From: Acidobacteriota bacterium
GTDB taxonomy: Bacteria; Acidobacteriota; Terriglobia; Bryobacterales; Bryobacteraceae
Reading direction: 5' to 3'
Assembly (NCBI GenBank): GCA_016871015.1
Contig: VFZX01000034.1
Location: forward strand, 1-34,991
DNA length: 34,991 bases
Below the pieces are notes generated by a model. That model did no database searches. It saw nothing but the letters and a program-made list of their open reading frames with translations, and was not told the origin of the DNA. A program made the position numbers and the translations under genes. Below, piece after piece: positions 15,230-23,939 of this stretch; within the stretch, counting starts at the first letter, position 1, and each line of letters opens with the position of its first letter.

Positions 15230-18175
15230 TCAGAAAACGATCTTGGCCGCGATCTGCAGGATCCGCGGGTCGCTTGTGTTGCTCGGCGCGCGGAAGTTCG
15301 CAACCGGCGTGAACACCCGGGTCGTGGCGTTGTAGTTGAACGGCGTCAACTGCAGGGCGCTGAAGTTCGCGCGGTTGAACGCGTTGAACGCCTCGCCCAT
15401 CAGCTTCAGCTTGACCCGTTCGCCAAACGGGACGTCCTTCGAGACACGCAGGTCGACGCTCGCGAAACCGGGACCCTCGAGCGTGTTCCGTCCGAATCCC
15501 GGCGAGCGGTCGCTCTGGCGGTTGCCGTCATTGTTGAGATCCAGGTTGGACCGCGCGGTGAACCAGCGTCCGCTCTGGCCCGAGATGATCGTCGAAAGCT
15601 GCCAGCCGCCGAGGATGTATTTGGCCGCGGCGTTGTCACCTTTGAAGTAGTTGAGATCCCACACGGCGGATGCGACCACGCGGTGCGGAATGTGCGCGTC
15701 GCCCACGGCCCGGTCGAGATTTGGATTCAGCGTGTCGAACGGGACCTTGGCGTCGTCGCCCGTCGCCACCACCACCGAGGTCTGGTCGGGCAGCGTGTCG
15801 ATCACCTTGCTGAAGGTGTAGCTGCCCATGAGCTGGAAGTTCCGCGCGTAACGGCGTGTCACCTGAATGAACCCGCCGTGGTAGATCGAATCGCTGCCGG
15901 AGTCGAACAGGCTGATGCGGCCGAAGGCACGGTTGGGACGCGTGGCAGGGCGCCGGCCGAAGTTCACTGTGCCGCCGGTGGAGAAGGTCGCGTTGACGGT
16001 CTCATAAGGGAAGTGGTTGATGTCGCGGGTGCGGCTCAAGTGCACGCCGCGCGCGCCGATGTAGCCGAGCGTGAGCGCCGTGGCAGGCAACACCTGCGCT
16101 TCGTAGTTGAAGTTCCACTGGTGCGTTTGCGGCTGGACGTAGTCCGGAGCGATGGCATAGATGTCCGGCGTGCGAGCGAGTTGCGGCGGCGCGCTCAGCA
16201 CGGCGGGAAACGTGGGGATCAGGGGCGCTTGGACGGGTACCGATGCGTTCAGCGTGTAGGTTTGCACCTGGATGCCGTTCTGGCTGTGCGAAGTGCCGAT
16301 CAGGATCGAAGCGGTCCGCCCGTAAAAGGTGCCGAAGCCGCCGCGCACCACCTGCTTTCCGGTGGCGCCGAGCTGGTAGGCGAATCCGAAGCGGCCGGCG
16401 AGATTGTTTTTGTCGCGATTGATCCGGGAGGTGTCCGGGCCGAGCGCGGCCAATCCCTGATCGGGATTGCGGACGTTGTTCTGCTTGTACGCGAAGAAGT
16501 CGTACCGGAGGCCGTAGGTCAGCGTCAAGCCGTTGGTGGCGCGGAACTGGTCCTGCGCGTAGAAGCCGTATTCATTGGCGTTGGGCGTGGTGGCGGGTCC
16601 ATTCGTGTTGGCCCCGGCGAAGCCCTGCGTGAAGGCGGCCGCGCGGCGGTTGGCAAAGTCGGCGAGCGAGTCGAACGAGTAGGAACCGGAAAAGTTGCCA
16701 GGGAAGAAGTTGGTGATCCGCTCGAAGTTCAGGTCCATTCCGAACTTCAGCGCATGTTTGCCGTGGTTTCGCGACACGGCGTGGATGAACTGGTACTTCT
16801 TCGAGTTCGTGAACCGCGGCGAAAAGTTGTTCCGGCCAATGGAAAGCATCGTGGACCCTGCCTGGCGGATGAAGGCTTCGGGCGATGCCGAGTTCGCCTC
16901 CCCGGGAGCGTTGTCGCGCAGGAAGATGAAGCGGGTGTCGATCACCATCGACGCGCCGCGGACCGCGGTGTGATTGATGGCGATGTTGTCGGTGATGTTC
17001 TTGCTGTCGCCGGTGTGTTCGGAGGCCGATTGCGCACCGGCGCTCTCGAAGTTCCGGCCCGTGAACCGGTGCAGGTTGTACCGGACGTTGATGTTCTGCG
17101 TTGCCGACAACAGGTAGTCCACCTTCCAGGTGTGGATGTTGTTCACCAGTCCCGTGGTGTAGGGCGTCTGGAGGCGGCGTAGTTCTTCAACCGCGCGCTG
17201 CGAAGCGGCGTCGCTTGGGATCACCACGGTCACCGGGAAGAACACGGGATTGGGCAGGGTATTGCGTTGGGCGTCGAAGTTGTAAAAGAAGAACGCCTTG
17301 TCGCGCTTGACCGGACCTCCCAGGTTCCCGCCGAACTGGTTGAAGTGATAGGGCTGCTTCACGCGTCCCGCGGCGTTGTTGAAGAACGTATTCGCGTTCA
17401 TCGCTTTGTCGCGGAAGAACCAGAAGGCGGTGCCGTGCCACTCGTTGGTGCCGGACTTGGTGACGACATTGATCACGCCGCCTCCGGCGCGTCCGATCTC
17501 CGGCGCGTATCCGCTGGTGTTGACCTGGAACTCCTGGACGGCGTCCTGCGAGAACGTGTAGGGGTTGCGGGTGCCCGCCCGTCCGGAGGACTGGCCGAAG
17601 AACAGATTGTTCGAGTCGCCACCGTCGATGAGGAGCGAGTTCGAGGTCCCGCGCTGGCCTGCAAAGGACAGGTCGCCACCGCGCGGATCGCGCACCACTC
17701 CCGGCGTCAGCACGGTGAAGTCGAGGAAGTTCCGGCCATTGATCGGGAGGTCCGATACGGCCTTCTGGTTCACCACGCTCGATGTCTGCGCGCGCGTGCC
17801 TTCAACCAGCGGGATCTCCGCGCTGACCGTCACGGCTTCCGAAGTCTGGCCCACTTCGAGCGCGATCTGGAGCGTCTGCACCGCACCCACGTTCAACTGG
17901 ATTCCGGTCTGCTTCACTTGCTTGAATCCGGGCGCTGCGGCCACGATTTCATAGGCGCCAACGGGCAACCTCACGAAGTTGAAAAACCCTGCTTCGCTGG
18001 TCTGCGATTCGCGGGTCAGACCAGTGAGCGTATTGGTTACCGTGATCTTCGCGTTCGGGACCGCGGACCCGCTGGGATCGAGCACCGATCCGTTCAGAGT
18101 CGCGCCACCGGCTTCCGATTGCGCCAGAGCGGCGGATGCCGCCAAAACCAAGAGCGAGAGAATGTGAGCGAGCAT
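15230..18175 (-). CDS. Second Oar-like TonB-dependent outer-membrane receptor
   Basis: 981 residues from the ATG at 18175; a GTG at 18181 would add two. A signal peptide (about 1-18, ending ALAQ) precedes a carboxypeptidase-regulatory-like domain (about 25-105) with the DPSGSAVPNAKITVTN start. A plug follows with VSAEIPLVEGTRAQTSSVV and SDLPINGRNF. The barrel entry shows INVVTKSGTNEWHGTAF. The protein ends in IAAKIVF with the terminal Phe expected of an outer-membrane barrel. It is a clear paralogue in architecture of the receptor at 3343-6726. It follows yceH by about 20 bases, but TAGACT lies 6 bases before the ATG, so it may have its own promoter. Substrate unknown. Confidence 0.9.
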   Translation of the reverse strand: MLAHILSLLVLAASAALAQSEAGGATLNGSVLDPSGSAVPNAKITVTNTLTGLTRESQTSEAGFFNFVRLPVGAYEIVAAAPGFKQVKQTGIQLNVGAVQTLQIALEVGQTSEAVTVSAEIPLVEGTRAQTSSVVNQKAVSDLPINGRNFLDFTVLTPGVVRDPRGGDLSFAGQRGTSNSLLIDGGDSNNLFFGQSSGRAGTRNPYTFSQDAVQEFQVNTSGYAPEIGRAGGGVINVVTKSGTNEWHGTAFWFFRDKAMNANTFFNNAAGRVKQPYHFNQFGGNLGGPVKRDKAFFFYNFDAQRNTLPNPVFFPVTVVIPSDAASQRAVEELRRLQTPYTTGLVNNIHTWKVDYLLSATQNINVRYNLHRFTGRNFESAGAQSASEHTGDSKNITDNIAINHTAVRGASMVIDTRFIFLRDNAPGEANSASPEAFIRQAGSTMLSIGRNNFSPRFTNSKKYQFIHAVSRNHGKHALKFGMDLNFERITNFFPGNFSGSYSFDSLADFANRRAAAFTQGFAGANTNGPATTPNANEYGFYAQDQFRATNGLTLTYGLRYDFFAYKQNNVRNPDQGLAALGPDTSRINRDKNNLAGRFGFAYQLGATGKQVVRGGFGTFYGRTASILIGTSHSQNGIQVQTYTLNASVPVQAPLIPTFPAVLSAPPQLARTPDIYAIAPDYVQPQTHQWNFNYEAQVLPATALTLGYIGARGVHLSRTRDINHFPYETVNATFSTGGTVNFGRRPATRPNRAFGRISLFDSGSDSIYHGGFIQVTRRYARNFQLMGSYTFSKVIDTLPDQTSVVVATGDDAKVPFDTLNPNLDRAVGDAHIPHRVVASAVWDLNYFKGDNAAAKYILGGWQLSTIISGQSGRWFTARSNLDLNNDGNRQSDRSPGFGRNTLEGPGFASVDLRVSKDVPFGERVKLKLMGEAFNAFNRANFSALQLTPFNYNATTRVFTPVANFRAPSNTSDPRILQIAAKIVF

Positions 18176-18181
18176 GCTCAC

Positions 18182-18187
18182 AGTCTA
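18182..18187 (-). promoter_or_regulatory. Candidate -10 element before the second receptor
   Basis: TAGACT on the minus strand ends 6 bases before the ATG at 18175, inside the 20-base gap after yceH. No Shine-Dalgarno is visible. This favours the ATG over the GTG at 18181 and suggests a separate transcript for the receptor. Confidence 0.33.
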
Positions 18188-18195
18188 GCGCCTGC

Positions 18196-18837
18196 TCAGT
18201 CGAATTGTCGCCGGAACTCCGCGAATTGCGCCTTCAGCCCATCGATCTCGGCCTCCAGCCGCGCCACGCGCTCAGCCAGTCCATCCGTCCGCACGAGCTG
18301 CGGGACCGCCGCCTGGGCGGCCGCTGACTCATACGCCGCCATGTCCACCTCACCCGCCAGCAGGTGCATCCAACGCGGTTCCCGCATCCCGATCAGCTTG
18401 GGCAACTGGACCGCCATCCCGCGCTCGCCCAGCCGCGACAGAACACCCTCCACCGATTCCAAATCGTCGAACTCATACATCCGCTCCGTGCGGGTCTTGA
18501 GCTCGTTCAGCGTCTGCGGCCCGCGCAGCAGGAGCACACACAGCAAAGCCAGCTCGCGATTGTTGACGTTGAGGATCTCCGATGTGCGGTGGCCGTACTT
18601 TGGCACGCGGTTCTCGCCGCCGCTCAGCACCGTAATCAGATTCCGCCGCCGCAGGGAATCGAGCGTGGACCGGATCACGTCGTCGCCATAGCTCGTCATC
18701 GGGTCGCGATTCGTCTTCTGGTTGCACGCGTTGGTGAGCGCGTTCAGCGACATCGGATAATACTCCGGCGTCGCCATGTCCTTCTCGATCAAAGATCCCA
18801 GGACCCGGGCCTCTTCCGGCGTCAACTCGAGTGGCAT
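18196..18837 (-). CDS. yceH: YceH/DUF480 (UPF0502) family protein
   Basis: 213 residues, usual length. LTPEEARVLGSLIEKDMATP at the N-terminus and the NRDPMTSYGD and LLLRGPQT segments are typical of the family, which is built from two winged-helix domains. A C-terminal coiled-coil-like tail (about 185-213, RVARLEAEIDGLKAQ) follows. The function is not established; DNA binding is plausible from the fold. It starts one base after the RNase R stop, so the two are co-transcribed. Confidence 0.9.
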   Translation of the reverse strand: MPLELTPEEARVLGSLIEKDMATPEYYPMSLNALTNACNQKTNRDPMTSYGDDVIRSTLDSLRRRNLITVLSGGENRVPKYGHRTSEILNVNNRELALLCVLLLRGPQTLNELKTRTERMYEFDDLESVEGVLSRLGERGMAVQLPKLIGMREPRWMHLLAGEVDMAAYESAAAQAAVPQLVRTDGLAERVARLEAEIDGLKAQFAEFRRQFD

Positions 18838-18838
18838 G

Positions 18839-20875
18839 TCAATGCTTTCCCTTCTTGCGCTCTTCCATCACGACGGAGAATTGCAGCTTCTTTTCCACTC
18901 CGTCCACCTTGTCCAGCCGCACTGTCACGCGGTCCCCGGCGGCGAACTGGCGGCGCGTCCGGGCGCCCACGATCCGGCGCGAATTCTCATGATATCCGCA
19001 GCGGTCGCCTGGAAGGGTGTCGATCGGCACCAGCCCCTCGACGAAGAACTCTTCGAGCTCTACGAAGAAGCCGTACTTGGTCACGCTCAGGATCACACCG
19101 GGGAACTCGTCGCCCACGCGGCCCGCCATGAACTTGACCTTCTTCCACTCAACCAGCTCGCGCTCGGCTTCGGCCGCGGTGCGTTCGGTGACCGATGACT
19201 GCTCCGCGTGCCGGGCCAGTTCTCCCGGCGTATAGGGCGGCGGCGCACCGTCGAATATGGCCGCGAGCGCTCGGTGCACGAGCAGATCGGGATACCGGCG
19301 GATCGGTGACGTGAAGTGGCAATAGCAGTCCGAGGCAAGCGCGAAGTGTCCCACGTTCTCGGCGCTATAGCGCGCTTGCCGGAGTGATCGCAGCATCAAG
19401 TAGCTCAGGATCCGCTCGGAGGGGCTGCCCTCGATCTTCGAGATCAGCCGCTGGTAGTGGCGCGGAGTCACGCGGAAGTCCGCCGGCGTCCTGCGTCTGC
19501 CCTTGGAGGCGATGCCCAGCGTCACGCCGAATTGCGCGGCCAGTTCCTCGAATTCGATGACCTTCTTCGGATCCGGCTCTTCGTGGATCCGGTAGACCAT
19601 CCCGGGTCCGGCGCCGGTGATGTGGCGCGCCACCGCCTCATTCGCCGCCAGCATGAACTCCTCGATGATCCGGTGCGCGATGTTGCGTGGCGCACGGCGG
19701 AGCCCCGTCATCTCGCCGGTCTCGTCGAACTCGATCAGCGGCTCGGGCATGTCGAAATCGATCGATCCCCGCCGCGTGCGCTTGCGGTTGAGGATCAGCG
19801 CCAGTTCCCGCATCAGCTCAAAACGCGTGACCAGCGGCGCATAGCGGTGCCGCAAAGACGTGTCGCCTTCGAGGATCGCGTGGACGCTCGTGTAGGTCAT
19901 CCGCTCGGCGCTGTGGATCACTCCGCGGCAGAACTCCTGGGAAACGATGTCCCCGCCGTGGTCGATCTCCAGCAACGCGCTGAGCACCAGACGGTCGGCC
20001 TTCGGCTTCAGCGAGCAGATTTCGGTGGAAAGCTCGAGGGGCAGCATCGGGACCGCCCGGTCCGGGAAATAGACGCTCGTTCCGCGCAGCGCCGCCTCGC
20101 GGTCGATCGGCGATCCGGGGCGCACGTAGTGGGACACGTCGGCGATGTGGACCTGGAGAGCGAAGTTTCCGTTGGGCAGGCGCTCAACCCAAACGGCGTC
20201 GTCGAAGTCGCGGGCGGTCTCGCCGTCGATGGTGACGATGTCCAACCCACGGAAGTCGCGCCGGCCCGCCGCATCCACGGTCAGCGGAATCGATTGCGCC
20301 TGGTCGAGCGCCTCGGGCGGAAATCGGTGCGGGATGCGGAACTTGCGGATCGTGATCTCGACGTCGACACCGAAGTCGTCCGGATGGCCAAGGATCTCGA
20401 CCACGCGGCCAACAGGCGCGCTGCCGTGCTTGGGGAACTCGATGACCTCCGCGTGGACGATCATCCCTTCGAGTTCTTCGGGCGATGAGACCTCGACGGG
20501 GCGGGCGGCGATCCGGTAGGGTCCCGCGGCGCCCTTGGGTGTGGCGAGTCCATCGGGGATCCGGATCCACTGCTGGATTCGGGCATCGTGCGGCTCCACC
20601 CACATGCCTTTGCGCTTGAGCCGGAATGTCCCGACTACCGCGGTGTTGGCGTGTTCGAGAATCCGCGCGATCTCGCCTTCCGCGCGTCCGTCGCGTCCGA
20701 ACCGGACAATCTTCACCGCGGCGTGATCACCGTGCATCGCCTTGGCGGCGGCATCCGGAGGGAGGAAGATGTCCCCTTCGAGTCCGGCAACCGGATGATC
20801 CGGAATCAGGAACCCGAAACCGTCACGGTGCACCCGGACCCGTCCGGTGATCAACTTGGGCGCCGCTCTGGCCAT
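18839..20875 (-). CDS. rnr: Ribonuclease R, 3'-5' exoribonuclease
   Basis: 678 residues. N-terminal cold-shock-like OB domains (GFGFLIPD near 20, and a second before 200) are followed by the RNB catalytic domain. The metal ligands are intact: D217, D223, D225 and D226 in TIDGETARDFDDAV. HIADVSHYVRPGSPID and the FTSPIRRYPDLLVHR motif are also typical. A C-terminal S1 domain covers about 595-675 (FPGVILSVTKYGFFVEL). The enzyme degrades structured RNA in mRNA and rRNA quality control. It lacks a long basic C-terminal tail; only KKGKH remains. It follows the MauE-thioredoxin gene by 9 bases and precedes yceH by one. Confidence 0.95.
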   Translation of the reverse strand: MARAAPKLITGRVRVHRDGFGFLIPDHPVAGLEGDIFLPPDAAAKAMHGDHAAVKIVRFGRDGRAEGEIARILEHANTAVVGTFRLKRKGMWVEPHDARIQQWIRIPDGLATPKGAAGPYRIAARPVEVSSPEELEGMIVHAEVIEFPKHGSAPVGRVVEILGHPDDFGVDVEITIRKFRIPHRFPPEALDQAQSIPLTVDAAGRRDFRGLDIVTIDGETARDFDDAVWVERLPNGNFALQVHIADVSHYVRPGSPIDREAALRGTSVYFPDRAVPMLPLELSTEICSLKPKADRLVLSALLEIDHGGDIVSQEFCRGVIHSAERMTYTSVHAILEGDTSLRHRYAPLVTRFELMRELALILNRKRTRRGSIDFDMPEPLIEFDETGEMTGLRRAPRNIAHRIIEEFMLAANEAVARHITGAGPGMVYRIHEEPDPKKVIEFEELAAQFGVTLGIASKGRRRTPADFRVTPRHYQRLISKIEGSPSERILSYLMLRSLRQARYSAENVGHFALASDCYCHFTSPIRRYPDLLVHRALAAIFDGAPPPYTPGELARHAEQSSVTERTAAEAERELVEWKKVKFMAGRVGDEFPGVILSVTKYGFFVELEEFFVEGLVPIDTLPGDRCGYHENSRRIVGARTRRQFAAGDRVTVRLDKVDGVEKKLQFSVVMEERKKGKH

Positions 20876-20884
20876 GTGTGCGGG

Positions 20885-21802
20885 CTACTCGATGAAGCCG
20901 TGCGTCCGCAGTCCCTTTCGCGGTTCCTGCTCGTCAAAGTGGATGAAGGCCACGCGCTGGATGCCGTTCTCCAGTGCCACGCCATACGGCGGATCCTTGA
21001 ACTTGAACACCGCCCGCAGCGCTTCCTGGTCGAGCGTCACGTCCGCGCTCAGCCCGGTGTCCTTGAGGAACTGCCCGGCGAACTGCTGGACACGGGTCGG
21101 GATGGCGACCACTTTGACGTCCTTCCACTTGTACCCGGTCATTTGCTTCGCGGCCTGGAAGCAGTGCATGCATTCCGGGTCAAAAAAGTACAAGAACACG
21201 CGGCCCTGGTTCAACGGGTAAGCCTTGCCATCGACCACCACCGACGCCGGCGCGCGCAGCCCGCTGTGCTGGAATACGGTGACGCCGTAGCAGACGCCGG
21301 TGAACACCGAGATCGCCCCGAGCACCACGGCTGCGCCGCGCAGTCCGTGTGACCGCTGCGCCCATAGTCCGGCAAGGCCAGCCATCACCAGCATCGCGGC
21401 GTCGCCCAGGAAAAAGCCAGGACCCACAGCCCGCTTCACCCACGGGAAGCAACTGCAGTCCTTCCCCACCAACTGGTTGTAGTTGATGGCCACGTACACC
21501 ATGAACACCACCAGCAGCACGCACGTGAGCATTGCGCCCCAGCGCCGGTATCGCGGGATCAGGATCGCGATCCCCGCGAAGATCTCCGAGACCGCAAGCG
21601 CGATGGTGCCCGGAATGGTCAGCCACCCCGGAACCAGAAACTGCCCGAGCGACTGGGCCCAGGTGAGCGGGTCGGTCGCCTTCCAAATTCCGGCGGCGAG
21701 GAACAGAATCGAGATACAAGCCGCACAGATCCAGCCAATCGCGGACTTCCAAACAGCCGTTTCAAAGGCTGTGGACGCCGGATGTGACATACTGTCGTCC
21801 AT
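20885..21802 (-). CDS. MauE/DoxX-type membrane protein fused to a thioredoxin-like domain
   Basis: 305 residues from the ATG at 21802 (301 from the ATG at 21790). Four or more membrane segments (about 20-180) match the MauE/DoxX family, including KDCSCFPW with C116 and C118, as in MauE-type proteins linked to thiol oxidation. A hydrophilic C-terminal domain (about 188-300) has FFDPECMHC, a C-x-x-C pair (C211, C214) in a thioredoxin-like fold. The whole resembles a membrane module that passes electrons to an attached redox domain. Partner proteins are unknown. TAGAAT lies 7 bases before the ATG at 21802, favouring a leaderless start there; AAGGAG lies 13 bases before the second ATG. It heads the RNase R operon. 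Confidence 0.8.
   Translation of the reverse strand: MDDSMSHPASTAFETAVWKSAIGWICAACISILFLAAGIWKATDPLTWAQSLGQFLVPGWLTIPGTIALAVSEIFAGIAILIPRYRRWGAMLTCVLLVVFMVYVAINYNQLVGKDCSCFPWVKRAVGPGFFLGDAAMLVMAGLAGLWAQRSHGLRGAAVVLGAISVFTGVCYGVTVFQHSGLRAPASVVVDGKAYPLNQGRVFLYFFDPECMHCFQAAKQMTGYKWKDVKVVAIPTRVQQFAGQFLKDTGLSADVTLDQEALRAVFKFKDPPYGVALENGIQRVAFIHFDEQEPRKGLRTHGFIE
21788..21793 (+). promoter_or_regulatory. Candidate -10 element of the amidohydrolase gene
   Basis: CATACT ends 7 bases before the ATG at 21801; TACTGT at 21790-21795 is an overlapping alternative 5 bases away. No Shine-Dalgarno is present. The site lies inside the 5' end of the divergent membrane-protein gene. Confidence 0.3.
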
Positions 21803-23939
21803 GCTCCTTATTCTAGCGGTACTGGGTGTGGCGGTTTTCCTCCATCCAGTAGCCTCTGGGCAGCCAGCGGACTTGGTTCTGGATAACGCCAACATCCACA
21901 CGGTGGATCCGGACCATCCGAAAGCGATGCGCGTTGCGATCCGGAACGGGCGGATCGCAGACCTGGACAACGATGCCTCAAAGCTCATTGGTCCGTCCAC
22001 CAAGGTGATCGATCTGCGGGGCCAGACGGTGGTTCCCGGCTTCATCGACGCGCACGGACACATGCGTGGGCTCGGCGAGAGCTTGGAGTCGCTCGACCTC
22101 CGCGATGCAGCCTCAGCCGCCGCCGTTGCGGCTCAGGTGAAGGCCGCCGCCAGCGCCAAAAGGCCCGGCGAGTGGATCACGGGCCGTGGTTGGGATCAAA
22201 CGCGCTGGGAGGGTGGCGAGTTTCCCCCAGCCACCGTGCTTACGGATGCCGCGCCGCGGAATCCGGTGTATCTCACCCGTGTTGACGGCCATGCCGCCTG
22301 GGTGAACGCGGACGCTATGGCCCGTGCCGACATCAACCCGGCCACGAAGGATCCAGATGGCGGGCGGATCATCCGTGGACCCGATGGCAAGCCGGCCGGA
22401 GTGCTGATTGACCGCGCCATGGGGCTGGTCCGCTCGAAGATTCTCTCAGCCGCGCCCGAAAAAGTACGTGCACAACTGAGCCGCGCCGCCATTGAGTGTT
22501 CGCGGCTGGGGCTCACCAGTGTCCATGACGCTGGTGTCGACGAGCAAGACTTGGCGGCGTACAAGCAGCTCATCGGCTCCGGAAAGTGGCCCGTGCGGAT
22601 CTACGCGATGATCCGCGGTGAGGGTGAGCTGTGGCGCCGCTATCTCGCCCAGGGCCCTCAGGTAGGGCCCTGGCTGACGGTCCGGAGCATCAAGCTGATG
22701 GCCGACGGCGCGCTCGGCTCGCGTGGCGCCGCGTTGAAGGAGCCGTACTCGGATGAGCCGGGCAATCGCGGGCTGTTGATCCTCGGCCGCGAGGCTGTCG
22801 AGCGCGTGGCGCGGCAGGCCGCTGCCGCCGGGATGCAAGTGAATACCCATGCGATCGGTGACCGCGCGAATCGCGAAGTGCTCGATGCCTATGCCGCCGT
22901 GCTGGGAGGCGTCAACAACCGGCGTTTCCGTATCGAGCACGCACAGATCGTGACGCCCGCCGATATTCCCTTGTTTGCCCGGTATTCGATCCTCGCGTCG
23001 ATGCAGGCCACGCACGCCACCAGCGACATGCGCTGGGCGGAGAAGCGCGTGGGCGAGCGGGCCGCGGGTGCTTATGCGTGGAACCGGTTCCTCGAAGCCG
23101 GGGTCAGGATCGCCAACGGGTCGGATTTTCCCGTCGAGGACCCGAATCCGCTCTGGGGCTTCTACGCGGCCGTCACGCGCCAGGATCACTCCGGCTGGCC
23201 GGCCCAGGGTTGGCAGCCCGCGCAACGGATGAGCCGCGCCGCGGCGTTGCGGAGCTTCACAATCGACGCCGCCTACGCGGCGTTTGAAGAGGACTCCAAG
23301 GGGAGCATCCAAAAGGGCAAGCTGGCGGACCTTGTGGTCCTGTCCCAAGACATCATGGCCGTGCCGGCTGAGCAGATCCTCAAGACGAAGGTGACGATGA
23401 CGCTCGTGGGCGGCGAGGCCGTGTTTCAGGGGAAAACCGCCCGCGTGCTGTACGACGGCGCTGTCGAGATCGGCCGGTCGCAATGGAACATGATTCCGGT
23501 CAGCGCATGGGACCGTCCGGCCATGTTGCGCGGCCAGTTCAACGTTACGCGGGGATCGTCGAAGCTGCGAATCCTGGTGATGACCGCGGAGGATGTGATC
23601 CGTTTCCGCGACGGCAAGCCATTCCGGATCCTGGCGGCGGCCGGACCGGACCGGGGCGGCGGATTCGAGCACCGGCTGAGCCGTCCCGGAGATTACCGCG
23701 TGTTGATCGACAACCGGACCAACGGAACGTCCAACGTCCTGGTGGACCTCAAGGTCACCGCGGAACCCTTGGAGGGAGCCACATTCGAGCCGTTCGAATT
23801 GAGCCGGGCGACGCGCTGGACCGTATTGGGGATGAGCCTGGGGTTCTTCCTGATCACGGCGGGGTGGTCCGGGTTGAGGATCCACCGGGCATGGCGGAAG
23901 AGGTTCGATGCGTTGCGTGGTTGGGGCTCCGGCGAATGA
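21801..23939 (+). CDS. YtcJ-like amidohydrolase with C-terminal beta-rich, membrane-anchored extension
   Basis: 712 residues. A signal peptide or anchor (about 1-20) precedes an amidohydrolase-3 domain (about 22-545): metal ligands H85 and H87 in FIDAHGHM, K298 in IKLMADGALGS, H350 in NTHAIGD, H380 in IEHAQ and D442 in GSDFPVE. The family hydrolyses amide-like bonds in diverse substrates. Residues about 560-712 are not part of the usual enzyme: a beta-rich region (PGDYRVLIDNRTN near 629) and one membrane helix (about 674-690, LGMSLGFFLITAG) with a basic cytoplasmic end. The ATG shares CATG with the divergent gene's ATG. The stop overlaps the next start as ATGA. Confidence 0.85.
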   Translation: MLLILAVLGVAVFLHPVASGQPADLVLDNANIHTVDPDHPKAMRVAIRNGRIADLDNDASKLIGPSTKVIDLRGQTVVPGFIDAHGHMRGLGESLESLDLRDAASAAAVAAQVKAAASAKRPGEWITGRGWDQTRWEGGEFPPATVLTDAAPRNPVYLTRVDGHAAWVNADAMARADINPATKDPDGGRIIRGPDGKPAGVLIDRAMGLVRSKILSAAPEKVRAQLSRAAIECSRLGLTSVHDAGVDEQDLAAYKQLIGSGKWPVRIYAMIRGEGELWRRYLAQGPQVGPWLTVRSIKLMADGALGSRGAALKEPYSDEPGNRGLLILGREAVERVARQAAAAGMQVNTHAIGDRANREVLDAYAAVLGGVNNRRFRIEHAQIVTPADIPLFARYSILASMQATHATSDMRWAEKRVGERAAGAYAWNRFLEAGVRIANGSDFPVEDPNPLWGFYAAVTRQDHSGWPAQGWQPAQRMSRAAALRSFTIDAAYAAFEEDSKGSIQKGKLADLVVLSQDIMAVPAEQILKTKVTMTLVGGEAVFQGKTARVLYDGAVEIGRSQWNMIPVSAWDRPAMLRGQFNVTRGSSKLRILVMTAEDVIRFRDGKPFRILAAAGPDRGGGFEHRLSRPGDYRVLIDNRTNGTSNVLVDLKVTAEPLEGATFEPFELSRATRWTVLGMSLGFFLITAGWSGLRIHRAWRKRFDALRGWGSGE
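21810..21815 (-). promoter_or_regulatory. Candidate -10 element of the MauE-thioredoxin / RNase R operon
   Basis: TAGAAT on the minus strand, five of six matches to TATAAT, ends 7 bases before the ATG at 21802. It lies inside the first codons of the divergent amidohydrolase gene. Confidence 0.42.

Noticed and set aside
15683-17182. Plus-strand open frame (499 codons) opposite the second receptor
   Set aside because: Antisense shadow caused by high GC codon bias; no recognisable domain and the opposite strand is clearly coding.
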